Origin: Agromyces terreus
Lineage (GTDB): Bacteria; Actinomycetota; Actinomycetes; Actinomycetales; Microbacteriaceae
Reading direction: 5' to 3'
Length of the DNA stretch: 64,000 bases
Assembly: GCF_009749465.1 (NCBI RefSeq)
Contig: NZ_WBIS01000001.1
Span: 124,001 to 188,000 of the forward strand
Shown piece after piece: positions 29,415 to 38,514 of the stretch. Under the pieces are notes generated by a model. The model was given only the letters and a program-made list of their open reading frames with translations, was not told the origin of the DNA and ran no database searches. A program made the translations under genes and the position numbers. Position 1 is the stretch's first letter. Every line of letters starts with the position of its first letter.

Positions 29415-30101
29415 TCAACGAACCGTGACGGGGGCGCCTTCGTCGTCTTCGTGCACGTTGAAGCGGTAGCCGACGTTGCGCACCGTGCCGATGAGGCTGT
29501 CGAGGTCGCCGAGCTTCGCCCGGAGCCGTCGCACGTGCACGTCGACGGTGCGCGTGCCGCCGAAGTAGTCGTAGCCCCAGACCTCGCTCAGCAGCTGCTC
29601 GCGGGTGAACACCCGGGACGGGTGCGCCGCGAGGAAGCGGAGCAGCTCGAACTCCTTGTACGTCAGGTCGAGCGTGCGGCCGTGGACCTTCGCTGAGTAG
29701 CTGGCCTCGTCGATGACGACGCCGGAGGTCTGGATGCGCTCGCTCGGCTGCGTCGCCTGGGCGCGGCCGAGGGCCAGGCGGATGCGTGCGTCGACCTCGG
29801 CGGGGCCGGCGTGCTCGAGCACGACGTCGTCGATGCCCCAGTCGGGCGTGACGGCGGTGAGGCCACCCTCGGTGACGATGAGGATCAGCGGGGCGGACAG
29901 GCCGGTCGTGCGGAGGATCTGCGAGAGCGCCTTCGCGCCGGCGAGGTTCGTGCGGGCGTCGAGGAACACGAGATCGGATTCGGGCGCTCTGACCAACTGC
30001 TCAGGCGAAGCGGGAATGATCCGCGTTCGGTGAGACAACAGGGACAGCGCCGGGAGAACTTCGTCGTTTGCCGCCGGCGACAGGATCAAGAGCTGCGCCA
30101 C
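29415..30101 (-). CDS. glnR: OmpR-type nitrogen regulator GlnR
   Basis: This 228-residue orphan regulator has an N-terminal receiver-like domain and a C-terminal winged helix ([21 protein letters not shown], later [22 protein letters not shown]). The receiver resembles GlnR of actinobacteria, with VAQLLILSP at the start, and lacks the usual acidic pocket, so it is not a normal phospho-switch. GlnR controls glnA, amt and other nitrogen genes. The GTG at 30101 follows GGAGG by seven bases. It is divergent from a small membrane protein. Confidence 0.85.
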   Translation of the reverse strand: MAQLLILSPAANDEVLPALSLLSHRTRIIPASPEQLVRAPESDLVFLDARTNLAGAKALSQILRTTGLSAPLILIVTEGGLTAVTPDWGIDDVVLEHAGPAEVDARIRLALGRAQATQPSERIQTSGVVIDEASYSAKVHGRTLDLTYKEFELLRFLAAHPSRVFTREQLLSEVWGYDYFGGTRTVDVHVRRLRAKLGDLDSLIGTVRNVGYRFNVHEDDEGAPVTVR

Positions 30102-30176
30102 GTACACCCCTCCAGGAGTAAGTTCGTCAATACTACGGGACGGCGCGCGCCGACCGGCGACACGAACGAGGAAGAC

Positions 30177-30497
30177 ATGCAGACGCAGACCCGGAACGAC
30201 ACACGGGGCGGCGCCGTCGCCGTGGCGGCGGTGTGGGCGCTCGCCGTCATCGGAGCCGCGATCGTGCTCGTCCTCGCGTTCGGCGGCACCGACGAATGGT
30301 TCGGCTCGACCGGCCCGCTCGGGGTGTACGCGGCGCTCGGCGTCGTGTTCGCGGCATCCGTGCTCGGAGCGCTGCTCGCCCAGCTCATGACGCGACGGCC
30401 GCACGGGTTCGTCGAACGCGCCAGCGTCAGCGTCGGCGGCGCGGCGCTCGTGCTCGCCGTCGCCGCCGTCGCGGTCGCGCCGACGGCCTTCGCCTGA
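30177..30497 (+). CDS. Small three-helix membrane protein
   Basis: This 106-residue protein has three hydrophobic stretches (about 13-35, 47-67 and 81-103) and a loop after the second that is basic (TRRPHGF). No catalytic motif is visible. It looks like a small integral membrane protein of actinobacterial type. The ATG at 30177 has a GAGGA upstream. It is divergent from glnR with 75 bases between starts. Function unknown. Confidence 0.65.
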   Translation: MQTQTRNDTRGGAVAVAAVWALAVIGAAIVLVLAFGGTDEWFGSTGPLGVYAALGVVFAASVLGALLAQLMTRRPHGFVERASVSVGGAALVLAVAAVAVAPTAFA

Positions 30498-30547
30498 TCC
30501 GGTCGCCGAGGCGACGCCGGCCCCGCCCGACCGGATAGACTCGGAGC

Positions 30548-30664
30548 ATGTCGCAGCTGCTCGCCCTCGAACTCCTCTTCATCGGCCTGCTCGGTCTCGC
30601 GAGCCTCTCGATCGCGTGGATCAGCGGAGTCGTCGTGTACAAGCTCTTCAAGGGCCAGCGCTGA
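30548..30664 (+). CDS. 38-residue single-helix membrane peptide
   Basis: The small frame encodes a membrane peptide beginning [11 protein letters not shown] and ending KLFKGQR. One hydrophobic helix (about 5-32) and a basic tail are all that is visible. Codon usage is GC-rich at the third position, which supports real coding. The nitrobindin gene starts four bases after its stop, so it is in the same operon. Function unknown. Confidence 0.5.
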   Translation: MSQLLALELLFIGLLGLASLSIAWISGVVVYKLFKGQR

Positions 30665-30668
30665 GCGC

Positions 30669-31271
30669 ATGATCGACCTGCCCGCGGGTCTTCCGCCCGA
30701 GCTCGTTCCGCTCTCCTGGCTCCTCGGCGTCTGGGAGGGCTCGGGCGTCATCGACTACGCCGTCGGCGACGAGAAGGTCACGCACGAGTTCGGTCAGCGC
30801 CTGAGCTTCAGCCACGACGGCCTGCCGCACCTGAACTACTCGTCGTACACCTGGCTCACCGACGCCGACGGCGAGCAGCAGCCCCTGGCCACCGAGACCG
30901 GGTACTGGCGCATCGCGCGCGAGCTCGGCGACGCCGACCCCGGTCCGGCGATGCTGCCCGGCGTGGGTGAGTCGCGCTACGGCACGGCCGACGACGTCGA
31001 GACGCTGCGCAACGCCGACGGCGGGTTCGATCTCGAGGTCTCGCTCGTGCATCCCGGAGGGGTCTCCGAGCTCTACCTCGGGCAGGTCAAGGGTCCGCGG
31101 GTCGATCTCGCGACCGACGCCGTGATGCGCGGGGCCGGGGCGAAGGACTACGCGGCGGCCACCAGGCTCTACGGACTCGTCGAGGGCCACCTGCTCTGGG
31201 CATGGGACATCGCGGCGCTCGGGCAGGATCTGCGCACGCACGCGTCGGCCCGGCTCGCGAAGGTCGACTGA
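30669..31271 (+). CDS. Nitrobindin-family heme protein (FABP-like)
   Basis: This 200-residue protein is a beta-barrel of the DUF1794/THAP4-like group. The N-terminal motif LLGVWEGSG and the C-terminal segment LVEGHLLWAWDIAALGQDL-RTHASARL match the family, and the last histidine (in THASARL) fits the heme ligand. Related nitrobindins bind ferric heme and isomerise peroxynitrite. The stop shares one base with the ygfZ start (TGATG). Confidence 0.85.
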   Translation: MIDLPAGLPPELVPLSWLLGVWEGSGVIDYAVGDEKVTHEFGQRLSFSHDGLPHLNYSSYTWLTDADGEQQPLATETGYWRIARELGDADPGPAMLPGVGESRYGTADDVETLRNADGGFDLEVSLVHPGGVSELYLGQVKGPRVDLATDAVMRGAGAKDYAAATRLYGLVEGHLLWAWDIAALGQDLRTHASARLAKVD

Positions 31272-32428
31272 TGCACGCGTCTCCGTTCCTCTCGCTTCCG
31301 GGCGCGGTCGCCGTCGAGGGCATCGACGAGGGCGTCGCCGGCCACTACGGCAACCCCATCGTCGAGCAGCGCCGACTCGAACGCGGCGAGGCGATCGTCG
31401 ATCTCTCGACGCGCGGCATCGTCGCGGTCGCCGGGCCCGACCGGCTCTCGTGGCTGCACTCCATGGCGAGCCAGTCGTTCGCCGGCCTGCGCCCGGGCGA
31501 CAGCGCCGAGGCGCTGTTCCTCGACGCGTCGGGCCATATCGAGCACGTGGTCCACGCGGTCGACGACGGTGAGACGACCTGGCTCGTCTGCGAGCGGGCG
31601 GATGCCGCGCCGCTTTCGGCATTCCTCGACCGCATGCGGTTCATGCTGCGGGTCGAGGTCGCCGATCGCGGCGACGAGTTCGCCGTGATCGCCGCGATGT
31701 CGACCGCGGCGCTGGATGCCGCGGCACCCGCCGCGTCGCCGTCGGGTGTCGCGCTCGACTGGGTCGACCCGTGGTCCGAGCGCATCCCCGGAACGCACCG
31801 CTACGCCGCCGACGCCGGCCACCCGGCATCCGAGTGGCGTGCGATCGAGCGCATCGTGCCTCGGTCCTCGCTCGCCGAGGCCGCCGACGCCGTCCGGTCC
31901 GGTCGTATCGGCGTGGCCGGTTCGCTCGCGCTCGAGGCGTTGCGGGTCGCCGCCTGGCGACCGAGGCTCGCGACCGAGGTCGACGAGAAGAGCCTGCCGC
32001 ACGAGCTCGACTGGCTGCAGAGCGCCGTCGACCTGGGCAAGGGCTGCTACAAGGGGCAGGAGACGGTCGCGAAGGTGCTGAACCTCGGCCGCCCGCCCCG
32101 GCGCCTCGTGCTGCTGCATCTCGACGGCAGCGACACCGTGCTGCCCGAGACCGGTGACGAGGTCATCGGCGAGAAGGTGCGACCCGAGCCGGTCGAGGGG
32201 CAGGCGCCCGAGCGACGCGTGGTCGGCCGCATCACCTCGAGCGCGATGCACCACGAGCTGGGACCGATCGCGCTCGCCGTCGTGAAGCGTGCGGTGCCCG
32301 GAGATCTGCCGCTCATCGTCGAGAGCCACGAGACCGACGTCGCAGCAGCCCAGGTCGAGATCGTGCCGGCCGACGCGCGCGCCGCCGTCGACGTGCCCAG
32401 GCTTCCGAGGCTCGGCGCCCGCCCCTGA
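31271..32428 (+). CDS. ygfZ: YgfZ/GcvT-like folate-binding protein
   Basis: This 385-residue protein binds folate and helps repair or assemble Fe-S proteins. The hallmark motif KGCYKGQE is present near residue 260, with the essential cysteine. The N-terminal GcvT-like domain has STRGIVAVAGPDRLSWLHSM. The ATG lies on the nitrobindin stop, giving translational coupling. This pairing of nitrobindin and YgfZ is common in actinobacteria. An inverted repeat follows before the convergent methyltransferase. Confidence 0.88.
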   Translation: MHASPFLSLPGAVAVEGIDEGVAGHYGNPIVEQRRLERGEAIVDLSTRGIVAVAGPDRLSWLHSMASQSFAGLRPGDSAEALFLDASGHIEHVVHAVDDGETTWLVCERADAAPLSAFLDRMRFMLRVEVADRGDEFAVIAAMSTAALDAAAPAASPSGVALDWVDPWSERIPGTHRYAADAGHPASEWRAIERIVPRSSLAEAADAVRSGRIGVAGSLALEALRVAAWRPRLATEVDEKSLPHELDWLQSAVDLGKGCYKGQETVAKVLNLGRPPRRLVLLHLDGSDTVLPETGDEVIGEKVRPEPVEGQAPERRVVGRITSSAMHHELGPIALAVVKRAVPGDLPLIVESHETDVAAAQVEIVPADARAAVDVPRLPRLGARP

Positions 32429-32449
32429 CCCCTGACCGCTCCTCTTTCA

Positions 32450-32538
32450 CTTTTCAGGAGGGGGTGTGGGCGGGAAGCGCCATCCGCGGTCGATTCCGCC
32501 GCGAACGGCCGCGCGATCGCACACCCCCTCCTGAAAAG
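32450..32538. repeat. 19-bp perfect inverted repeat flanking 51 bases
   Basis: Arm CTTTTCAGGAGGGGGTGTG (32450-32468) and its exact complement (32520-32538) enclose 51 bases that can fold further. It lies between the stops of two convergent genes. It could stop both transcripts: read on the minus strand, the stem ends with GTGAAAG. The long inner part and perfect ends also recall a small non-autonomous mobile element. Confidence 0.75.
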
Positions 32539-32553
32539 CGGAGCCGAGGGTCG

Positions 32554-33408
32554 TCAGCCGGGGGCCACGGCCTGCCACGGCACGGTGAGCTCGCCGAGCC
32601 GGGCGCGGCGTGGGCCGCCGATCACGGGCCAGCCCTCGTGCCGAAGGGTCGCGACCGTCGCGATCCACCGCTGAGACGGCCCGTAGACCGCCATCGGCGC
32701 GTGCACCTGCCACGCGCGGTCGAGCGAGCCGAGCAGTTCGTGCACCCGTTCGCCCGGCACATTGCGGTGGATGAGCGCCTTCGGCAGGCGTTCCGCCACG
32801 ACCGACGGCCGCTCGAGGCCGGAGCGGCGCAGGCTCACCGTGAAGGTGCGGGGGCCGGATGCGTCGAGCCCCACCCAGCTCGAGACGCGCCCGAGCTCGT
32901 CGCAGGTGCCCTCGACGAGGAGCCCGCCGGGCGCGAGGCGCGAGGCCATCAGCCGCCAGGCCGCCGCCACCTCGGACTCGTCGTACTGCCGCAGCACGTT
33001 GAACGCGCGGATGACGGCCGGCCGCCGGTCGCGCGGCGTCGGCACTTCGAACCCCCCGACCGCGAACGCGACCTCGAGGGCCGGGTCGAAGTGGGTCTCC
33101 CCGGCACGCACGCGGGCGAGCTGTTCGTTCGCGACGCGCACACGCTCGGGTTCGATCTCGAGGCCGAGCACGCGCACGGCGGGACGGGTGCGGGCGAGCC
33201 TCGTCGCGAGCTCGAGCGCGGTCACGCCGCTCGCGCCGTAGCCGAGGTCGACGACGAACGGGTCGACGGCGTGCCGCAGTTCGGGCTGCGCGGCGATCCA
33301 GCGATCGACCCGTCGCAGCCGGTTCGTGTTCGTCGTGCCGCGCGTGACGGTGCCGACGCGCTGCCCGGGTCGGAGCCGACGCGGGTGGGGCGAGGCGTCG
33401 GCGGGCAT
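32554..33408 (-). CDS. Class I SAM-dependent methyltransferase
   Basis: This 284-residue protein has a Rossmann-type glycine loop, VVDLGYGASGVTALELA, near residue 50, and an acidic residue (LGLEIEPERV) about 25 residues later that binds the SAM ribose. A later stretch, FNVLRQYDESEVAAAWRLM, is in the fourth strand region. The substrate is not shown by the sequence. The start is ATG at 33408. It is convergent with ygfZ and divergent from gpm. Confidence 0.75.
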   Translation of the reverse strand: MPADASPHPRRLRPGQRVGTVTRGTTNTNRLRRVDRWIAAQPELRHAVDPFVVDLGYGASGVTALELATRLARTRPAVRVLGLEIEPERVRVANEQLARVRAGETHFDPALEVAFAVGGFEVPTPRDRRPAVIRAFNVLRQYDESEVAAAWRLMASRLAPGGLLVEGTCDELGRVSSWVGLDASGPRTFTVSLRRSGLERPSVVAERLPKALIHRNVPGERVHELLGSLDRAWQVHAPMAVYGPSQRWIATVATLRHEGWPVIGGPRRARLGELTVPWQAVAPG

Positions 33409-33524
33409 GCCTCAAGCATGCCAGCGCGGCCGCGCCGCGGCATCCGCTCGCCCTCGACCCGAGCCGCGCGTCATCGGCCGACCCGCGGCATGGGCGGAGG
33501 ATGCCTCACGGCTAGGCTGGTGGC

Positions 33525-34271
33525 ATGCCTCACACCCTCGTGCTGCTTCGCCACGGCAACAGCGAATGGAACCAGAAGAACCTGTTCACCGGTTGGGTCG
33601 ACGTGCGACTCAGCGAACTCGGCCGCACCGAGGCCGCACGCGCGGGCGAGCTGCTCGCCGAGTCGGGCCTGCTGCCCGACGTGCTGCACACCTCGGTGCT
33701 CACCCGCGCGATCCAGACTGCGAACATCGCGCTCGACGTCGCCGACCGCGCGTGGATCGACGTGCGTCGCACCTGGCGCCTCAACGAGCGCCACTACGGC
33801 GCGCTGCAGGGCCTCGACAAGGCCGAGACGCTCGAGAAGTACGGTCCCGAGCAGTTCCAGCTCTGGCGCCGCTCGTTCGACGTGCCGCCGCCCGTGCTGG
33901 CCGACGACGCCGAGTACTCGCAGGTCGGCGACCCCCGCTACGCCGACCTCGACGACGCCGACCTGCCGCGCACCGAGTGCCTGAAAGACGTCATCGCGCG
34001 CATGCTGCCCTACTGGGAATCGGGCATCGTCCCCGACCTCGCCGCGGGCAAGACGGTGCTCGTCACCGCGCACGGCAACTCGCTGCGCGCGCTCGTAAAG
34101 CACCTCGACGGCATCGGCGACGACGACATCGCCGAGCTGAACATCCCCACCGGCATCCCGCTGGTCTACGAGCTCGGCGACGACTTCACGCCGCTCGCTC
34201 CCGGCCGCTACCTCGACCCCGAGGCTGCCGCGGCCGGTGCCGCCGCGGTCGCCGCGCAGGGCAAGAAGTAG
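33525..34271 (+). CDS. gpmA: 2,3-bisphosphoglycerate-dependent phosphoglycerate mutase
   Basis: This 248-residue glycolytic enzyme interconverts 3- and 2-phosphoglycerate. The histidine phosphatase motif [10 protein letters not shown] carries the phosphorylated histidine and [18 protein letters not shown] the second. [13 protein letters not shown] is the family loop. Length fits the dPGM class. A strong terminator follows, so it is probably a single-gene transcript. Confidence 0.95.
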   Translation: MPHTLVLLRHGNSEWNQKNLFTGWVDVRLSELGRTEAARAGELLAESGLLPDVLHTSVLTRAIQTANIALDVADRAWIDVRRTWRLNERHYGALQGLDKAETLEKYGPEQFQLWRRSFDVPPPVLADDAEYSQVGDPRYADLDDADLPRTECLKDVIARMLPYWESGIVPDLAAGKTVLVTAHGNSLRALVKHLDGIGDDDIAELNIPTGIPLVYELGDDFTPLAPGRYLDPEAAAAGAAAVAAQGKK

Positions 34272-34292
34272 GCGCGAGCCGCGCGCACGACG

Positions 34293-34320
34293 AAGGGCGG
34301 GGGAGTGATCCCCCGCCCTT
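34293..34320 (+). terminator. Intrinsic terminator after gpmA
   Basis: A 12-bp perfect stem AAGGGCGGGGGA pairs with its complement around loop GTGA. It ends in TT and is followed by TCGCTG. It lies 21 bases past the gpmA stop. The phoU gene converges from the other side, 62 bases further on. Confidence 0.85.
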
Positions 34321-34382
34321 TCGCTGTGCCGCCTGCGTCGAGCGGATGCCGCGGCGCGACGTGCGGATGCCGCAGCGCGGCG

Positions 34383-35045
34383 TTAGACGCCGGCGTTGAT
34401 GTCGGGGTCCCAATCGCCCGTCACGAGGTACTGCACCTTCTTCGCGATCGAGACGGCGTGGTCGGCGAAGCGCTCGTGGTAGCGGCTCGCGAGGGTCGCG
34501 TCGACCGTGTCGGCGGCCTCGCCCTTCCACTTCTCGCCGAGCACGGTGTCGAAGACCGAGAGATGCAGGTCGTCGACCTTGTCGTCCTCGTTGCGGATCT
34601 CCTCGGCGAGCTTCACGTCTTCGGTGCGGAGCAGCTCGGCGAGCTTCTGCGCGATCTCGACATCGAGCGCCCCCATGTCGGCGAAGGTGCCGCGCAGCTT
34701 CTTCGGCACGACCTTGTCGGGGAACCGGTAGCGCGCGAGCTGCGCGATGTGGGTCGACATGTCGCCCATGCGCTCGAGCGAGGCGCTGATGCGCAGGGCG
34801 CTGACGACGATGCGGAGGTCGCGGGCCACGGGCTGCTGCTTGGCGAGGATCGTGATCGCGAGTTCGTCGAGCGCCACGGTGCCCTGGTCGATGCGGTGGT
34901 CTTCGGCGATCACCTCCTCGGCGAGGCTGACGTCGGATTCGTTGAACGCGCGCGTGGCCTTCTCGATCGATGTCGCGACGAGTTCGGCGATCTCGACGAG
35001 TCGCTCGCGAACCTCCTGCAGTTCCTGCTGGAACACCTCACGCAT
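34383..35045 (-). CDS. phoU: PhoU phosphate-signalling regulator
   Basis: This 220-residue protein has two three-helix PhoU repeats, with the metal motif-like stretches AEDHRIDQGTVALDE and NEDDKVDDLHLSVFD. It relays the state of the Pst transporter to the SenX3 kinase and keeps the pho genes off when phosphate is high. The ATG at 35045 has AAGGAAG upstream. It is divergent from senX3, so the control circuit is adjacent. Confidence 0.93.
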   Translation of the reverse strand: MREVFQQELQEVRERLVEIAELVATSIEKATRAFNESDVSLAEEVIAEDHRIDQGTVALDELAITILAKQQPVARDLRIVVSALRISASLERMGDMSTHIAQLARYRFPDKVVPKKLRGTFADMGALDVEIAQKLAELLRTEDVKLAEEIRNEDDKVDDLHLSVFDTVLGEKWKGEAADTVDATLASRYHERFADHAVSIAKKVQYLVTGDWDPDINAGV

Positions 35046-35137
35046 GAATGACTCTTCCTTCTCTCGACGACGGCGATGCGCGGAGCGCACGCCTCAGCGC
35101 CCGGGTTGACGCCGGGCCCCGACATCGTCGCGTTCCA

Positions 35138-35177
35138 AAGTGAACGGCAGGTGCCGTGGGCCTGAACACTCGTTAAC
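35138..35177. promoter_or_regulatory. Possible PHO box between phoU and senX3
   Basis: TGAAC at 35141 and 35163 are 22 bases apart, that is two 11-base turns. A degenerate third half, GTTAAC, starts at 35172. On the minus strand these read GTTCA, as in PHO boxes. The repeats are weaker than those before pstS. Autoregulation of phoU or senX3 is likely but not shown. Confidence 0.35.
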
Positions 35178-35239
35178 CTACCGCCGGAGGCGGGGGGAAG
35201 CGGCGATCGGGCCGTTCGCCGTGTGGCTACGCTACAGAC

Positions 35240-36487
35240 ATGGACTCCATCTGGTTGGTGCTCGTCGCGCTGGCCCTCGGCGTGTTCCTCGGCGCCGGCA
35301 TCCTCCTCATGCTCTACATGGCCGAGCGGCGCGGCGCGCATGCGGCGAAGGTCATCGCGCCGAGCATCCCCGACGGCGTCGAACAGGTGCTCGACGTGCT
35401 CGAATCGGCGGGCATCGTGCTCGACCCGTCCAACAACGTGTTGAAGGCCTCGCCCGGCGCGCTCGCGCTCGGCCTCGTGCACGGGGGCATGCTGACGCAT
35501 CCCGAACTCGTCGCGCTCGCGGCATCCGTCCGCACCGACGGCGACACGGTGACCGAGGAGGTCACCGTGGCGCGCGGCCCCTACGGCGACTCCACGATGC
35601 GGCTGCACGTGCTGGTCGCCCGCCTCGGAACGCGCTTCGTGCTGCTGCTGGCCGAGGACCGCACCGAGGCGCACCGCCTCGACGAGGTCCGGCGCGACTT
35701 CGTCGCCAACATCAGCCACGAGCTCAAGACGCCGATCGCGTCGGTGAGCCTGCTCGCCGAGGCCATCGAGCAGGCCTCCGACGAACCCGACCAGGTGCGG
35801 CGCTTCGCCGGCCGGCTCTCGACCGAGGCGACCAGGTTGGCGCGCATCACGAGCGAGGTCATCGAACTCTCACGACTGCAGGCGCGCGACGCCCTGCGCC
35901 CCGACGCCCTCGTCTCGATCGACGAGGTGGTCGCTGAAGCCGTCGACCAGAACCGCATCGTGGCCGCGGCGAAGCACATCGACGTGGCCGTCCGCGTCGC
36001 GGCGGGCGCGAAGGTCTACGGCGATCGCGCGCTCATCATCGTCGCCGTGCACAACCTCATCTCCAACGCGATCGCCTACTCGAACGACGGCGGCCGGGTC
36101 GGCGTCGGCGTGCGCGTCGAGGACGACGCCGTCGAGATCGCGATCACCGATCAGGGCATCGGCATCGGCCCCGATGATCTCGACCGCGTGTTCGAGCGCT
36201 TCTTCCGCGTCGATCAGGCGCGCTCGCGCAACACGGGCGGTTCGGGCCTCGGCCTCAGCATCGTGAAGCACACCGTGCAGAACCACGGGGGCGACGTGCG
36301 CGTGTGGTCGCGCCCGGGTCGGGGGTCGACGTTCGTCATCCGCCTGCCGCTCGCCGAGGAGGCCCCACGGGCGGCCGACGCCGAGGGGTCGCCCGATCGC
36401 ACCGCCACGCCGTCCGCCCGGGCCGACGGGGTCGAGCATCAGGCGCCGGATGCCGCAGAGCGGCGTTCCCCGCATCCGGTGCGTTAG
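35240..36487 (+). CDS. senX3: SenX3/PhoR-type phosphate sensor kinase
   Basis: This 415-residue kinase has one N-terminal membrane helix (about 4-26). A PAS-like region follows, then the dimerisation motif FVANISHELKTPIASVSLLAE with phosphorylated His160. The ATPase part has NLISNAIAYSND, DQGIGIG, FERFFRVDQARSRNTGGSGLGLSIVK in order. The C-terminal 50 residues are a disordered tail. It pairs with regX3, 66 bases downstream, and is opposite phoU. Confidence 0.92.
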   Translation: MDSIWLVLVALALGVFLGAGILLMLYMAERRGAHAAKVIAPSIPDGVEQVLDVLESAGIVLDPSNNVLKASPGALALGLVHGGMLTHPELVALAASVRTDGDTVTEEVTVARGPYGDSTMRLHVLVARLGTRFVLLLAEDRTEAHRLDEVRRDFVANISHELKTPIASVSLLAEAIEQASDEPDQVRRFAGRLSTEATRLARITSEVIELSRLQARDALRPDALVSIDEVVAEAVDQNRIVAAAKHIDVAVRVAAGAKVYGDRALIIVAVHNLISNAIAYSNDGGRVGVGVRVEDDAVEIAITDQGIGIGPDDLDRVFERFFRVDQARSRNTGGSGLGLSIVKHTVQNHGGDVRVWSRPGRGSTFVIRLPLAEEAPRAADAEGSPDRTATPSARADGVEHQAPDAAERRSPHPVR

Positions 36488-36553
36488 CCGCGACACCCGA
36501 ACCCGCACAACCGCCGGCGCGGAACGCCGAGCCACATCCGAGGAGAGAACCCC

Positions 36554-37234
36554 GTGACCCGCATCCTGCTCGTCGAAGACGAGATCGCCCTGAGCGACCC
36601 GCTGAGCTTCCTCCTCGAACGCGAGGGGTACGAGATCGAGGTCGCCGCAGACGGGCCTACCGCGATCGCCGCGTTCGACCGCGCCGGCGCCGACCTGATC
36701 CTGCTCGACCTGATGCTGCCCGGGCTCCCCGGCACCGAGGTGTGCCGTGAGATCCGGGCGCGATCGAACGTGCCGATCATCATGCTCACAGCCAAGGACT
36801 CCGAGATCGACATCGTCGTCGGGCTTGAGCTCGGTGCCGACGACTACGTGACGAAGCCCTACTCGACGCGTGAACTCCTGGCCCGCATCCGTGCGGTGCT
36901 GCGTCGGCGCATCGACGCGGAGGACTTCGACGAGGCGCTGCTCGAGGGGGGCCGGGTGCGCATGGACATCGACCGCCACACGGTCGAGGTCGACGGCGAG
37001 GCCGTGCCGATGCCGTTGAAGGAATTCGAGCTGCTCGAGCTGCTGATGCGCAACCCGGGCCGGGTGCTGACGCGCGGACAGCTGATCGATCGTGTGTGGG
37101 GCTCGGACTACTTCGGCGACACGAAGACCCTCGACGTGCACATCAAGCGCATCCGCTCGAAGATCGAGCGACAGCCGTCGGAGCCGGTGCAGCTCGTCAC
37201 CGTGCGCGGTCTCGGCTACCGGTTCGAGGCGTAG
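36554..37234 (+). CDS. regX3: RegX3/PhoB-type phosphate response regulator
   Basis: This 226-residue OmpR-type regulator has phosphorylated Asp52 and the switch Lys101, and a winged helix with PMPLKEFELLELLMRNPGRVLTR and DYFGDTKTLDVHIKRIRSK. It binds PHO boxes such as the one upstream of pstS. The start is GTG, with GAGAG upstream. It is cotranscribed with senX3. A terminator overlaps its stop codon. Confidence 0.93.
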   Translation: MTRILLVEDEIALSDPLSFLLEREGYEIEVAADGPTAIAAFDRAGADLILLDLMLPGLPGTEVCREIRARSNVPIIMLTAKDSEIDIVVGLELGADDYVTKPYSTRELLARIRAVLRRRIDAEDFDEALLEGGRVRMDIDRHTVEVDGEAVPMPLKEFELLELLMRNPGRVLTRGQLIDRVWGSDYFGDTKTLDVHIKRIRSKIERQPSEPVQLVTVRGLGYRFEA

Positions 37235-37257
37235 CGGGGGCGCGATCGCGCCCCGCT
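37233..37257 (+). terminator. Terminator at the end of regX3
   Basis: AGCGGGGGCGCGA pairs with TCGCGCCCCGCT, with one bulged G. The stem overlaps the TAG stop of regX3. It has no T-run but a very stable stem. Confidence 0.6.
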
Positions 37258-37264
37258 GCCTGCG

Positions 37265-37323
37265 GTCGGACCGCGAGGTCGTCGGACCGCGAGGTCGTCG
37301 GACCGCGAGGCCGTCAGGCCGCG
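37265..37323. repeat. 16-bp tandem repeats after regX3
   Basis: GTCGGACCGCGAG occurs at 37265, 37281 and 37297, separated by GTC or GCC. A fourth, degraded copy starts at 37313. The period is exactly 16 bases. It lies between the regX3 terminator and the lipoprotein stop, so no coding role is visible. Confidence 0.8.
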
Positions 37324-37336
37324 CAGCGGCGGACGG

Positions 37337-37789
37337 TCAGGGCGCGAGGCCCTCGTAGAGCCGGCTGTCGAGAACCGGGATCCGCTTCTCGATGCCCTCT
37401 TCGCTCGCGTACTGGAAGAAGATCGGGGTCAGGCCGCCGACCTCGGCGTCGATGCCCTCGAGCAGCACCGGCTCGGCGTCTTCGGAGCCGAGCACGACCG
37501 TCTCGTGCGCGGGCACCTCGAGCTCGACGACGTCTGCGCCCTCGGGCGTGATCTTCAGCGTCTGATCGCGGTCGCCGGTGTTGACGACGGTCATGACGAG
37601 GTTGCCGTCGGTGCCGTCGTCGCTCACGACGAGGACGTTGCGCAGATCGAGGTCTCCGACGTCGACCGAGACGCCGTCGCTCGCGTCGTAGTGCTCGGTG
37701 GTCGCCTGGTAGGTGACCATCGAGCAGCCGGTCGCGCCGATGGCGAGACCCAGGGCCAGAACAGCGGATGCCGCGAGACGCGCCTTCAC
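37337..37789 (-). CDS. LpqE-like small lipoprotein
   Basis: This 150-residue lipoprotein has a signal peptide and lipobox AIGATGC with Cys22. The mature part is a beta-rich domain with VVNTGDRDQTLKITP and DLDLRNVLVVSDDG. Mycobacterium LpqE sits next to carD as well, which supports a match. The start is the GTG at 37789, with GGAGG upstream. Function is unknown; envelope location is likely. Confidence 0.75.
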   Translation of the reverse strand: MKARLAASAVLALGLAIGATGCSMVTYQATTEHYDASDGVSVDVGDLDLRNVLVVSDDGTDGNLVMTVVNTGDRDQTLKITPEGADVVELEVPAHETVVLGSEDAEPVLLEGIDAEVGGLTPIFFQYASEEGIEKRIPVLDSRLYEGLAP

Positions 37790-37949
37790 AGAACCTCCAA
37801 GTACGGGCGTGCACGCAGCTGTCGAGGCGAGCACGGGGAACCGAATCCGAGTGTAGCCTAACGGCGCGACCGGGCTCCGGACGCAGCGGCGGAACCTTAG
37901 CATGAACCGGAATGTGATATCCTGAAAGTTGCCGGAAGGACATACATTC

Positions 37950-38432
37950 ATGCTTTTTGAGGTTGGCGAAACCGTCGTGTATCCGCACCACGGAGCAGCG
38001 ACGATCATCGAAGTCAAAGACCGCGTCATCAAGGGCGAGACCAAGAAATACCTGAAGCTGAACGTCACGCAGGGTGATCTCGTCATCGAGGTCCCTGCCG
38101 AGAATGTCGATCTGGTCGGCGTCCGCGACGTCATCGGCCAAGACGGACTCGACAAGGTGTTCGAGGTGCTGCGCGCCCCGTTCACCGAGGAGCCGACCAA
38201 CTGGTCGCGTCGCTACAAGGCGAACCTCGAGAAGCTCGCCTCCGGCGATGTGATCAAGGTCTCCGAGGTCGTGCGCGATCTGTGGCGCCGCGACCAGGAC
38301 CGCGGACTCTCCGCGGGTGAGAAGCGCATGCTCGCCAAGGCGCGTCAGATCCTCATCTCCGAGCTCGCGCTCGCAGAGAAGACCGACGAAGAGGCCGCGT
38401 CGACCGTGCTCGACGAGGTCCTCGCGTCCTAG
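37950..38432 (+). CDS. carD: CarD-type RNA polymerase-binding regulator
   Basis: This 160-residue protein stabilises open complexes at actinobacterial promoters, including rRNA. The N-terminal RID domain has [19 protein letters not shown] and the C-terminal part has the DNA-binding tryptophan in [15 protein letters not shown]. It is an essential regulator in mycobacteria. The ATG at 37950 begins MLFEVGETV and is preceded by GGAAGGA. A terminator follows, before ispDF. Confidence 0.94.
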   Translation: MLFEVGETVVYPHHGAATIIEVKDRVIKGETKKYLKLNVTQGDLVIEVPAENVDLVGVRDVIGQDGLDKVFEVLRAPFTEEPTNWSRRYKANLEKLASGDVIKVSEVVRDLWRRDQDRGLSAGEKRMLAKARQILISELALAEKTDEEAASTVLDEVLAS

Positions 38433-38437
38433 TCTCC

Positions 38438-38473
38438 CGACGGCACCCCGGTCGATCGACCGGGGTGCCGTCG
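38438..38473 (+). terminator. Terminator after carD
   Basis: A 16-bp perfect stem (38438-38453 with 38458-38473) closes on the tetraloop GATC. It begins five bases past the carD stop and TCGTC follows. It separates carD from ispDF, whose own promoter must lie in the 41 bases after it. Confidence 0.85.
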
Positions 38474-38514
38474 TCGTCTCCGCGCGCCCCGGCGGCAGCC
38501 GATACGCTCGGAGC

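Noticed and set aside
29393-29420. Single GTTCACC before ppk as a PHO box
   Set aside because: A PHO box needs at least two repeats with 11-base steps; only one is present.
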